Position numbers and translations under genes: made by a program. Of a DNA stretch of 25,029 bases, positions 16,932-24,655 are shown piece after piece. Every line of letters starts with the position of its first letter. The stretch's first letter is position 1. The stretch comes from an uncultured Oscillospiraceae bacterium. Its GTDB lineage: Bacteria; Bacillota; Clostridia; Oscillospirales; Ruminococcaceae. Location of the stretch: positions 1 to 25,029 of the forward strand of contig CAJTNJ010000016.1 in assembly GCA_910577565.1 (NCBI GenBank), read 5' to 3'. The notes under the pieces are model-generated. The model was given only the letters and a program-made list of their open reading frames with translations. It was not told the DNA's origin and did not search any database.

Positions 16932-17383
16932 TTGCTGCCCTTTCTGATTTTAATCTTTCTTTTATTTTCACCCAAATTTTCTATTTCAATCCAAATAACA
17001 TTGTCGGGTAAGAAATTTAAAATGTTCTCACTCCACTCCACGACCAAAACATTTGTCGATTTAAGATAATCAAAAAAACCTGTGGTTATGAGATCGTCCT
17101 CAAAAGACACTCGATACATGTCAAAATGTATCAGTGATATTTCACCGGAATATTCATTTACAATGGAAAAAGTAGGGCTTGCAACTTCTCCTTTTACATC
17201 CATGCCAGCAGACAAACCTCGAACAAAAGCTGTTTTACCCACTCCTATACCGCCTAAAAAAGCCAGGCAATCTCCGCCTTCCACAAATTTTGCAACAAAT
17301 CTTGCAAAGGCCTCTGTTTCTTTTACCGATTCAGTAATTTTCTCTTTTGGCAGTTTTAAACCTTGAGCGCATTCTTTCATCAA
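16928..17383 (-). CDS. tsaE: tRNA threonylcarbamoyladenosine biosynthesis ATPase TsaE
   Basis: TsaE is the small P-loop ATPase that binds TsaB-TsaD and drives its cycle in t6A synthesis. In the 151 residues I see the Walker A loop GGIGVGKT (44-51), the SPTFSIVNEY segment (about 79-88), IHFDMYRVS (about 95-103) and the Walker-B-like VLVVEWSENI (about 122-131). The ATG at 17383 overlaps the end of fhs by 4 bases and its stop overlaps tsaB by 4 bases, so the set is translated in a coupled way. Two methionines open the frame; the overlap geometry does not decide between them. Confidence 0.95.
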   Translation of the reverse strand: MMKECAQGLKLPKEKITESVKETEAFARFVAKFVEGGDCLAFLGGIGVGKTAFVRGLSAGMDVKGEVASPTFSIVNEYSGEISLIHFDMYRVSFEDDLITTGFFDYLKSTNVLVVEWSENILNFLPDNVIWIEIENLGENKRKIKIRKGSK

Positions 17384-19044
17384 AATAGTCCTTGGATTTT
17401 TTCATCAACCACATCAATTGAAAGCGCTGCAGGCTGTTTTGGCAGACCTGGCATAGTCATTATATTTCCGGTAAGCATTATTACAAATCCTGCACCGGCT
17501 GCTAGTCTGACCTCGTTTACAGGAATGACAAACCCACTTGGACGTCCAAGCTTTGATGGGTCTGCAGAGAGCGAGTATTGTGTTTTTGCAACGCATACAG
17601 GAAAATGATCATATCCCATTTGCACAAAATTATCAAGTTGTTTTCTCGCTTTATCGCTGTATGTAACGTGACTTGCACCGTAAATTTCAGTGGCAATTTT
17701 TTCCATTTTTTGTTCAAGTGAAAGTTCGTTTTCATACAAAAATTTAAAGCTGTTTGGTCTTTCGCACAAATTTACTACTTTATTTACAAGTTCTGTTCCG
17801 CCTTCTCCACCTTTTTGGAAAACTTCACAAATTGCAAACTCACACTTTTCATTTTCACAGCATTTTTTTATAACATCAATTTCTTCTTCGCTGTCTGTAT
17901 GAAATTTGTTTAATGCAACTACAACATGGACGCCATAATTTTTCATGTTGGCTATATGTTTCTTTAAATTTTCTATTCCTTTTTCGATTGCAGCAATATT
18001 CGGGTTTGACAGATCACTCTTTTTCACGCCACCGTTATATTTTAAGGCTCTAACCGTAGCCACGAGCACAACGCAGTCAGGAGAAATGTTTGCATAGCGG
18101 CATTTAATGTCAAAGAATTTTTCAGCACCGAGATCTGATCCAAAACCGGCCTCGGTAATGGCGTAATCGCCAAGTTTAAGTGCAAGCTTAGTTGCCTTTA
18201 CAGAGTTGCAGCCGTGAGCAATATTGGCAAACGGTCCGCCATGAATCAACACAGGTGTATTTTCAAGCGTTTGAACCAAGTTGGGATTGATAGCGTCTTT
18301 CATAAGTGCAGCCATTGCGCCTTGAGCGTTTAGGTCACCTGCAAAAACCGGTTTTTTGTCATATGTATAACCAATTAAAATTTTGGAAAACCGATCTTTT
18401 AAATCATCAATATCTTCGGCAAGGCATAAAATAGCCATAATTTCCGACGCAACTGTTATTATAAACCCATCTTCTCTTGGAATGCCATTTACTGGACCGC
18501 CAAGTCCGATGACGATATTCCTAAGAGCTCTGTCATTCATATCAAGACAGCGTTTGAAAACTATGGTTCTTGGGTCTATAGAGAGTGCGTTTCCCTGATG
18601 TATATGGTTATCTATGAGAGCACAAAGCAAGTTATTTGCAGATGTAATAGCGTGCATATCACCGGTAAAGTGCAAATTTATGTCTTCCATTGGCACCGCT
18701 TGAGCATATCCACCCCCTGCAGCTCCTCCTTTTATTCCAAAAACAGGACCGAGTGAAGGTTCTCTAAGAGCAAGCACAGCCTTTTTATTCAATTTATAAA
18801 ACGCTTGTGAAAGACCAACACTGACGGTTGTTTTGCCCTCTCCGGCCGGTGTTGGATTGATTGCTGTAACAAGTATCAATTTACCGTTTTTTTTGGATTT
18901 TAATTTCTCACCAGCTGTTTGAGAAATCTTTGCTTTATATTTGCCGTAAAATTCAAGATCATCTTGAGCAAGCCCTAACTTTTCAGCAACCTCTGCAATT
19001 GGCAACATTTTAGCTTTTTGAGCAATTTCAATATCCGATAACAT
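17380..19044 (-). CDS. fhs: Formate--tetrahydrofolate ligase
   Basis: Fhs makes 10-formyl-THF from formate, ATP and tetrahydrofolate, feeding purine synthesis and, in acetogens, the Wood-Ljungdahl methyl branch. The 554-residue length is that of the family (about 556). The ATP loop is NPTPAGEGKTTVSVGL (residues 63-78); other conserved parts are REPSLGPVFGIKGGAAGGGYAQAVPMEDINLHFTGD (about 94-129), GFGSDLGAEKFFDIKCR near 302 and GNIMTMPGLPKQPAA near 523. GGAGGCG stands about 6 bases before the ATG. It is the first gene of fhs-tsaE-tsaB-rpiB, driven by the promoter at 19094-19122. No other Wood-Ljungdahl genes are visible, so a role in general one-carbon supply is the safer reading. Confidence 0.97.
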   Translation of the reverse strand: MLSDIEIAQKAKMLPIAEVAEKLGLAQDDLEFYGKYKAKISQTAGEKLKSKKNGKLILVTAINPTPAGEGKTTVSVGLSQAFYKLNKKAVLALREPSLGPVFGIKGGAAGGGYAQAVPMEDINLHFTGDMHAITSANNLLCALIDNHIHQGNALSIDPRTIVFKRCLDMNDRALRNIVIGLGGPVNGIPREDGFIITVASEIMAILCLAEDIDDLKDRFSKILIGYTYDKKPVFAGDLNAQGAMAALMKDAINPNLVQTLENTPVLIHGGPFANIAHGCNSVKATKLALKLGDYAITEAGFGSDLGAEKFFDIKCRYANISPDCVVLVATVRALKYNGGVKKSDLSNPNIAAIEKGIENLKKHIANMKNYGVHVVVALNKFHTDSEEEIDVIKKCCENEKCEFAICEVFQKGGEGGTELVNKVVNLCERPNSFKFLYENELSLEQKMEKIATEIYGASHVTYSDKARKQLDNFVQMGYDHFPVCVAKTQYSLSADPSKLGRPSGFVIPVNEVRLAAGAGFVIMLTGNIMTMPGLPKQPAALSIDVVDEKIQGLF

Positions 19045-19093
19045 AAAACGCCTCCAACTTAAACTTTATTTTACATTTTTAATAATATAAAAC

Positions 19094-19122
19094 AGTATAT
19101 CATAATATCGCATTTTTGTGAA
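19094..19122 (-). promoter_or_regulatory. Promoter of the fhs-tsaE-tsaB-rpiB operon
   Basis: On the minus strand TTCACA (19117-19122) and TATACT (19094-19099) are separated by 17 bases, about 50 bases upstream of the fhs ATG. Each box is close to the sigma-A consensus. Confidence 0.65.
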
Positions 19123-19136
19123 TAGATCACTCTGTT

Positions 19137-19327
19137 TGGGAGTGTTCTAAAAGGAGGTTACAATTAAAGAAGAAAAAAGCAGATTTGAGTTAGAAATGCA
19201 AAACTTAGCTAGGGCAAATTTATTAAAAGCATTAACAAATATTTTAAGACAGCTTTTGCAGTATCTATTTATCGAAAAAATATTTGGATTTCCTATGCAA
19301 AAATTGCTATATAGTTCCTTGTGTTAG
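19137..19327 (+). other. IS-end-like sequence followed by a start-less 54-codon frame
   Basis: TTTGGGAGTGTT (19137-19146 region) resembles the GGGAGTGT ends of the IS1-family element in this window. It is followed by AGGAGG (19153-19158) and, at normal spacing, an open frame that would have to start at ATT (19163) and runs to TAG (19325-19327). The encoded peptide (EEKSRFELEMQNLARANLLKALTNILRQLL...) looks like an amphipathic coding sequence rather than random AT-rich DNA, but I do not recognise it. It may be the left end and 5' stump of a lost insertion sequence. It could also be a real small gene with a rare ATT start; I consider that less likely. Confidence 0.35.
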
Positions 19328-20089
19328 AATTGTTACATTCAATAATTAAACATTTTGTTTTTATTTCATTTTTTCGATATTTTAGTTTTTTACATCGCAT
19401 ATCTCTTAAGATATGTGAAAATGTTAATTTAATGTACTATGTAGCACTTCTTGAAGAAAACACATATGTTTTTGTTTTAACGATAACTTTAAATTTAATT
19501 TTATTTATTATTTTTTATAATACAGGTGGTTACATTAAGTTGCGTTAAAAAATATTAAAAATTTTTAGTTTATTGGGGAATATTTTTTAATTTGTTAAAA
19601 TAGAAAAAATATATCCATCAAATTGATTGTCTCTATTTTGCTTCTTTTTTATTTTTTATTTATATTCCTATATTTTCAAAAAGAGAGAGCATAAGTGATC
19701 TAGTCTCAGAATTTACATTTTTCTTTATTTAAAATTCTGCATATGTGTAATTTCTATAACAACTCAAATTTCAAAGTATGAAGAATAAGTGTCAGAATCA
19801 AAACATTTAAATTTCGCCAAGCTATCTATAAAATTAGTTGCATTATTTCATTGTTTTAAATTTATGTTGTATTGTAATATAATAACTAAAACTTTAAATT
19901 ATAATAGTATATGATGTTTTTGATTTGTTTAATATTTTATAATACAATCGGATTATATTATATATATCGAATTTTAATTATATATTTTATAATATAATTT
20001 TATTAATAGTGGTTTTGTTACATAATTTGACAAATTATGTCAACATTGATATAATTTTTAAAATTAAGAATTTATGGAGTGGATTTTTA
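19328..20089. other. AT-rich region upstream of the ROK regulator
   Basis: No gene is supported. A 75-codon hydrophobic frame at 19321-19548 has no ribosome binding site and is biased only by T-richness. The last 200 bases hold several TATAAT-like boxes (for example near 19880, 19905, 19940 and 19995), but none has a well-placed -35, so the ROK promoter cannot be fixed. The near-repeated TATTTTATAATA (about 19932-19943 and 19982-19993) could be a regulator site or simple composition. Confidence 0.4.
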
Positions 20090-21313
20090 ATGGATCAATA
20101 TGGCATTAGCAAACTAAACTTAAAGCGTTGCAATAGACGTCAAATTTTAAGGTTAATCAGGATAAATGAGCCTATATCAAGAGTGGAAATTTCTAAAGAG
20201 CTTGGAATTACTCGCGCAGCTATTACAATAATAACCAACAAAATGATTGAAGAAGGAATTTTAAAAGAAACTGGCAATGGGATGGTTATAATTAAAAAAA
20301 ACTCAAGAGGTAGGAAAAGAATTAATCTTAGTATTGCACCGAACTTTAAATTTGTTTTTGGTGTTGTTATTGAAAAAAATTTGATAAGCATAGGTCTTTC
20401 TAATTTAAATGGCGAGGTTCTTGGCAAACGCTATATAAACACTTATGATGCAAATAATTTAACGGAAATACTTACATATATTACAAGTAATGTTAGAGAA
20501 ATAATTAAAGAAAATAGCCTTGAAATGGATAATATTTTGGCACTTGGATTTTGCATTCATTCATCGTTAATTTACGGTGATGGAGCGGATAATATTCATG
20601 AAGAAATTTTGTACTCACTTAAAAGCGAATTAAAAATATCAGTTTATTTTGATGAATTAAGTAATGGTCTTGCTCTTGCTGAGTCGGATTTTGAATTTCG
20701 AAAGCAAGCCGAAAACAAGCCTAAAAGCATTGTACATATTTATTATGGCGATGATATAACCGCATCTTTTGTGCAAGATGGCAATATATTTGATGACAGA
20801 AATATAAAGGCTGTTGGTTTTGGTCATATGATATGTGAAACAAAAGGTGATGTTTTTAATATTTGTGACAGAGATAACTGTTTAAATGGAAAAATCTCGG
20901 TATCGGTTTTGCAAGAAAATATAAACAAAATATATTCAAAGACTAAAACGCCTAAATTATATAAAATTTTTAAAGACAACTGCCATTCGCCTGGAAAACA
21001 AGTGCTTTATAACTCATACCTGCCACTTGATGATAATGTAGTTGAAATAATAAAAAGAGCATGCAAATGGTTTGCAATTGGCATTTCAAATACAATAGCG
21101 ATGCTTGGCAATGAGAAGATTGTTTTGTTTGGGAAAATTTTTGAAAATGAATCGGTTTTTAAGTGTATTAAAACCGCACTTGACAGTTTCTTAACAAAAG
21201 ATAATATGTCACGACTAATATTAAGCAACATACCGACAAGATCGATTTTTCTTGCTGGTTGTTCGATTGCTATTAAAAATTCTTTTATTAATAACGGTGG
21301 ATATGAGAGTTAG
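20090..21313 (+). CDS. ROK-family transcriptional regulator (NagC/XylR type)
   Basis: The 407-residue protein has an N-terminal winged helix-turn-helix (about residues 12-75: RRQILRLIRINEPISRVEISKELGITRAAITIITNKMIEEGIL) and a C-terminal ROK sugar-kinase-like domain. This is the build of NagC, Mlc and XylR repressors, which sense a sugar or sugar phosphate. The kinase motifs look degenerate: the first ROK strand reads FGVVIEKNLISIGLS without DxGGT, and the NDAN segment reads DELSNGLALAE. The zinc motif CxCGxxGC is NICDRDNC here, so one cysteine is missing. I start it at 20090, where GGAGTGG lies 7 bases upstream; an in-frame ATG at 20009 has no such site. No sugar genes are adjacent, so the target is unknown. 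Confidence 0.85.
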   Translation: MDQYGISKLNLKRCNRRQILRLIRINEPISRVEISKELGITRAAITIITNKMIEEGILKETGNGMVIIKKNSRGRKRINLSIAPNFKFVFGVVIEKNLISIGLSNLNGEVLGKRYINTYDANNLTEILTYITSNVREIIKENSLEMDNILALGFCIHSSLIYGDGADNIHEEILYSLKSELKISVYFDELSNGLALAESDFEFRKQAENKPKSIVHIYYGDDITASFVQDGNIFDDRNIKAVGFGHMICETKGDVFNICDRDNCLNGKISVSVLQENINKIYSKTKTPKLYKIFKDNCHSPGKQVLYNSYLPLDDNVVEIIKRACKWFAIGISNTIAMLGNEKIVLFGKIFENESVFKCIKTALDSFLTKDNMSRLILSNIPTRSIFLAGCSIAIKNSFINNGGYES

Positions 21314-21603
21314 CTTGATTTTTTAATTAAATTTTTAAAATCTTAATTTAAAATAAAAATAAAATCTAATAACTAGGAAGTGTATAATATAAAAATGATG
21401 TAATGAAAGTTATGCTTAATAAATTCAAAGTAATAAATTTTGATATTCATAAATATATTGTTGTAAAAATATACAAAACATCAATAACAATTGAAATATT
21501 TATAAAAATCGAAAAACAATTATTTGATTTTTTGCTGCAATTTAGTAATATTTTGCGGATATTATAATATAATATTTATCAGATTATTTTTCTTTTAGCA
21601 TTC
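21314..21603. other. Short AT-rich spacer before the IS1-family insertion
   Basis: No gene is seen. TTTAGT and TATAAT (about 21541-21568, spacing 16) look like a promoter pointing right. Before the IS inserted at 21604-21611, such a promoter could have read towards the P-II-like gene, which now lies about 950 bases further on and has its own promoter. Confidence 0.4.
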
Positions 21604-21611
21604 CTTCAACA
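21604..21611. repeat. 8-bp target site duplication, left copy
   Basis: CTTCAACA directly abuts the left end of the insertion sequence and is repeated exactly at 22391-22398. IS1-family elements typically make 8-9 bp duplications. Confidence 0.93.
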
Positions 21612-21634
21612 GGGAGTGTCCAAATAAAAGATAA
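21612..21634. repeat. Left terminal inverted repeat of the IS1-family element
   Basis: A 23-bp repeat beginning GGGAGTGTCCAAATAAAAGA, identical to the reverse complement of 22368-22390. Confidence 0.93.
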
Positions 21635-22350
21635 GGAAGAAAGTCAATAAGAGAGGCAGAATTTTTAAGGAGAGGAAAACGAAGCTTAAACTCTTCAAAT
21701 TTGTTATAAGCATACACAAAAATATTCATGACAATTTTAAAAGTATCTATTGAACGAAAAAAGCTTTAGATCGCCTCTGTAAAGCATCTATGTATTTACG
21801 AATATCTGAATTGATCCATTCTGCTGTAAAAGTATGGCTTTTGTTCTTGAAATAGCAATGCTTACCACTATAGCATACATTTTTATAGCTTGGATTTGCA
21901 TCAGAATAGTAATATTTTGCTTTCGGCGCTTTCTCAGCTATGTTTTTTATCCTTTTTTCATTACATACTATTTGCCTCGGTTTTTTGTTACAAACGTTAT
22001 CATATAATTTTTGTTTTTTCTCTCTACATAACTGTAGAGTTTATCCATTTCTATTACTTTTTTAGGGCCTTCTTCTTTTGTCTCAGACTTCTGTTCTTCC
22101 ATTTTCTTATTTAACGCTTTTATCCAATTATATACTGTTGATTTATTTATTTTCATTATCCTTCCTAACACTCTTCCGCTGTTCCCTTAATAAAATATTT
22201 GTATTGTCTTCTTTTTAAACTCCTCGTCATAGTTTAATTCTGTTATGAATTTTCTTCTGTACTTTTTACACTGATAATGTTGTTTCTCTTTGGGTTTTCC
22301 TACTTTCCATACTTTTTCGTTCCTGCATCCGAGCATTTTATATTTTCCAT
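21612..22350 (-). pseudogene. IS1-family transposase, broken
   Basis: Read from ATG at 22350 on the minus strand, the ancestral protein would have an N-terminal zinc finger (KC..CRNEK, then QCKKYRRKF), an HTH (GRVLGRIMKINKSTVYNWIKALNKK), the IS1 catalytic start (VIEMDKLYSYVERKNKN) and a C-terminal part with YYYSDANPSYK, HTFTAEWINSDIRKYIDALQRRSKAFF and FLPYLLFGHS. Three lesions interrupt it: a one-base loss inside the first CxxC pair, an in-frame TAA replacing a probable GAA (about 22189-22191), and a one-base loss in an A-run at about 21980-21987. The last break leaves the heptamer A-AAA-AAC in the zero frame, so a -1 slip would restore reading there, but not at the other two. The longest intact piece is 21968-22171. 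Confidence 0.88.
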
Positions 22351-22367
22351 ATATCTATTATATCTTA

Positions 22368-22390
22368 TTATCTTTTATTTGGACACTCCC
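22368..22390. repeat. Right terminal inverted repeat of the IS1-family element
   Basis: A 23-bp repeat ending GGACACTCCC, the exact reverse complement of 21612-21634. Confidence 0.93.
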
Positions 22391-22398
22391 CTTCAACA
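22391..22398. repeat. 8-bp target site duplication, right copy
   Basis: CTTCAACA, identical to 21604-21611, directly abutting the right end of the insertion sequence. Confidence 0.93.
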
Positions 22399-22405
22399 TT
22401 TACTC

Positions 22406-22434
22406 TTGATAAAACAAAGATGGTATGATATCAT
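22406..22434 (+). promoter_or_regulatory. Promoter of the P-II-like gene
   Basis: TTGATA (22406-22411) and TATCAT (22429-22434) are separated by 17 bases, about 130 bases upstream of the gene. The -35 box begins only 8 bases past the right target site duplication, so the IS inserted just upstream of the promoter without cutting it. Confidence 0.65.
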
Positions 22435-22562
22435 AATAAGATAATATAATTAAGAATTAATGTTATTACAAAAGATTGGTTTTATTCTCAAAAGCAATAT
22501 AATAAATTTTTAAAAGCTGATGAGCTTATGATGGTTTTTAACTCATAAAAGGAGATTTTTAT

Positions 22563-22913
22563 ATGAAGGTGCTTTTTTTTGTTTTAAATAATGTTAATAA
22601 ATTGGAAGATTTGCTTATCCAATTATCTAATAGAGGCCTTAGAGGCGCTACAATTATAAATTCAACTGGTATGGCGCAATCGCTTTATGGTACAAATAGT
22701 CTTATGATGGATTCGCTTAAAGTTTTACTTAACCCTGGCAGTGAGGAAAATAGAACTATTTTTACAATAGTAGATGATGAGCAGGAAAAAATGTTTTATG
22801 AGGTAGTTAATGAGGTTATAGGTCCACTTTCAAAGCCAAATACTGGTATTATATTTACATTGCCCATAGATTCTTTCAATGGTCTCGTACCTAAAAAGTC
22901 ACAGGATAAATGA
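22563..22913 (+). CDS. P-II-like (GlnB-fold) small protein
   Basis: The 116-residue product resembles an uncharacterised clostridial group of P-II-like proteins: MKVLFFVLNNVNKLEDLLIQLSNRGLRGATIINSTGMAQSL at the start (beta-alpha-beta with the GATIINSTGM turn), then NRTIFTIVDDEQEKMFYEVVNEVIG (second beta-alpha unit) and SKPNTGIIFTLPIDSFNGL at the end. Classic P-II proteins of similar length regulate nitrogen metabolism through a T-loop tyrosine; here the middle (LYGTNSLMMDSLKVLLNPGSEE) is short and unlike the GlnB T-loop, so nitrogen sensing cannot be assumed. AAAGGAG precedes the ATG. It has its own promoter and is convergent with the MATE gene; no ammonium transporter or glutamine synthetase is nearby. 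Confidence 0.7.
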   Translation: MKVLFFVLNNVNKLEDLLIQLSNRGLRGATIINSTGMAQSLYGTNSLMMDSLKVLLNPGSEENRTIFTIVDDEQEKMFYEVVNEVIGPLSKPNTGIIFTLPIDSFNGLVPKKSQDK

Positions 22914-22987
22914 TTATTCGTTGGTTTTAAAAAATTTTTAACCTTGGATGCAGCGATAAATATTTATGTATATATAATCTAGCAATT

Positions 22988-24322
22988 TTACTGTAATTGT
23001 TTTATATTTTTAATATAATATAAATAGAAAATAATAATTAATATAAAAGCTGCGTACCAGGCACAAATTGGTGACCAACATATTCCTATATATCCAAATA
23101 AATTTGCAAGGATTATTGCACCCATTGCACGCATGATAACTTCTGAAGCTCCCGCAAATAATGGAATGATTGTTTTGCCAATACTTTGTATCAAGTTTCT
23201 AAATATTAGCAAGAAACAAAGAATAGGATAATTTGGTATGGCAATAACCAAATATTGTCTGGCTGTTTCGGTGACTTCCGGTTGGTCGTCTCCAACAAAC
23301 AGGCAAACCATTTGTTTCCAAAAAATAAATAATAAAACTCCAAAAATTGCACACATTAAAAGTCCAATAAGAGCAGATGAGCGTGCGCCTTGTTTTATGC
23401 GGTGATAATATCTGGCACCAAAGTTTTGAGCGGTATATGTAGACACAGCAGCAGATAAAGCTTGAAAAGCAGCTATTACGATGTTTTCGATTTTAACCGC
23501 TGCAGTAAATCCTGCTACTGTGTTTGAACCAAGCTTATTTATCGCACTTTGTAATATCAAAAAACCTACAGCGGTAATTGAGTATTGAAATCCCATTGGC
23601 AAACCAATTTTTGTATGCAGCCAAGCATAAGAAAAATCGATTTTCCAGTCTTCCTTTTTTGGTATTATGATATTAAACTTTTTAAACATGTATATAATGC
23701 ACAACACAGATGATATTATCTGAGAGATTACTGTTGAAACGGCTGCGCCGACAACGCCCATATTGAATATTACAACAGTTGTTAGGTCAAGTATAAGATT
23801 TATTATAGAGGCTATAATTAAAAAATATAGTGAAGTTTTGCTATCGCCTAGAGCTCTTAAAATTCCTGCAGAAAAATTATATGCCATCTGTGAAAATATA
23901 CCTGCATAAATTATTAATATGAAATCAGTTGCATAACTTATAACATCATCAGGTGTATTTATTAATTTAAGAAGTGGTTGAGCAGTAAGCATGCTTATTA
24001 ATGTTATAACAATAGTAAAGAATAAGCACAAATAAATAGAAGTTGTTACAGATTTTCTAACACCTTTTTTATCCTCAGCGCCGAATTTTTGGGCTAAAAC
24101 AACACAAAATCCGTTGCAAAGTCCAAAAATAAACCCCAATATCATAAATGTCAAAGAAGCAGCAACACCAACTCCAGCCAAAGCCTTTATTCCAACAAAT
24201 TGTCCTACGACTATTGTGTCGACCATGCTGTAAATTTGTTGGAATATATTCCCTATCAAAACCGGTATTGTAAATGATGTTATCAACTTTATAGGTTTAC
24301 CATACGTCATTTGCTTTATCAT
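22988..24322 (-). CDS. MATE family efflux transporter
   Basis: The 444-residue protein has about 12 membrane segments and the MATE (MatE, PF01554) pattern repeated in its two halves: PVLIGNIFQQIYSMVDTIVVGQFVG near residues 19-43 and ALAGVGVAASL just after; the second half has SALIGLLMCAIFG and later PLFAGASEVIMRA. Such proteins export drugs or metabolites with Na+ or H+. I start it at 24322 (MIKQMTYGKPIKLI) because GGAAGG lies a few bases upstream; an in-frame ATG 33 bases earlier would add an unlikely MILYLYWEGNF and has no site. It is a single-gene unit with a promoter at 24470-24498; the substrate cannot be told. Confidence 0.93.
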   Translation of the reverse strand: MIKQMTYGKPIKLITSFTIPVLIGNIFQQIYSMVDTIVVGQFVGIKALAGVGVAASLTFMILGFIFGLCNGFCVVLAQKFGAEDKKGVRKSVTTSIYLCLFFTIVITLISMLTAQPLLKLINTPDDVISYATDFILIIYAGIFSQMAYNFSAGILRALGDSKTSLYFLIIASIINLILDLTTVVIFNMGVVGAAVSTVISQIISSVLCIIYMFKKFNIIIPKKEDWKIDFSYAWLHTKIGLPMGFQYSITAVGFLILQSAINKLGSNTVAGFTAAVKIENIVIAAFQALSAAVSTYTAQNFGARYYHRIKQGARSSALIGLLMCAIFGVLLFIFWKQMVCLFVGDDQPEVTETARQYLVIAIPNYPILCFLLIFRNLIQSIGKTIIPLFAGASEVIMRAMGAIILANLFGYIGICWSPICAWYAAFILIIIFYLYYIKNIKQLQ

Positions 24323-24469
24323 AAAATTTCCTTCCCAATACAAGTACAAAATCAAAATAGAAAATTTTAATATATTACTATTTAAATTTGTTATTTAGAT
24401 TTTTAGTTTATTGGTTTAATTTATTTTTAAAATTATTTTAAATATAAATTTTATCAATCTTTCATATTA

Positions 24470-24498
24470 ATTATGACTAAATATTCTTTGACTGTCAA
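24470..24498 (-). promoter_or_regulatory. Promoter of the MATE gene with palindrome on the -35 box
   Basis: On the minus strand a perfect TTGACA (24493-24498) and CATAAT (24470-24475) are separated by 17 bases, about 150 bases upstream of the gene. The -35 box forms half of a perfect 11-base palindrome, TTGAC-T-GTCAA (24488-24498). Confidence 0.7.
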
Positions 24499-24584
24499 TA
24501 TTTTTGATCTGCCTAAGATGATTGTTGATAGTAAAGCTGTTTTAAAATTAACAATATCTTCATTAATTGTTTACATAAAAAGTA

Positions 24585-24613
24585 TTGAACCAAAAATAAA
24601 TCTTTGATAATAT
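24585..24613 (+). promoter_or_regulatory. Promoter of the secreted GLUG-motif gene
   Basis: TTGAAC (24585-24590) and TAATAT (24608-24613) are separated by 17 bases, about 45 bases upstream of the ATG at 24656. It is divergent from the MATE promoter, about 90 bases away. Confidence 0.6.
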
Positions 24614-24655
24614 GATTGTGTTAAGATATTTACATATTAAAGTTGAGTGATAGAA

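Larger units (their letters stand above)
21612..22390 (-). mobile_element. IS1-family insertion sequence, 779 bp
   Basis: The ends are perfect inverted repeats of 23 bp beginning GGGAGTGTCC (21612-21634 and 22368-22390), flanked by a perfect 8-bp direct repeat CTTCAACA. Length (779 against 768 bp for IS1), duplication size and an IS1-type transposase on the minus strand agree on the family. The flawless ends and target duplication indicate a fairly recent insertion, yet the transposase gene is broken, so this copy may have been mobilised by a transposase acting in trans or decayed quickly. It sits between the ROK regulator and the P-II-like gene and disrupts no recognisable frame. Confidence 0.93.

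Noticed and set aside
19321..19548. A 75-codon plus-strand hydrophobic frame that might be a small membrane protein.
   Set aside because: There is no ribosome binding site before its ATG-like start, the composition simply follows the T-rich DNA, and I recognise no family.
22914..22987. A terminator between the convergent P-II-like and MATE genes.
   Set aside because: The only candidate (GGTT ... AACC around 22923-22943) has mismatches next to the four closing pairs and no GC-rich stem, so I do not call it.
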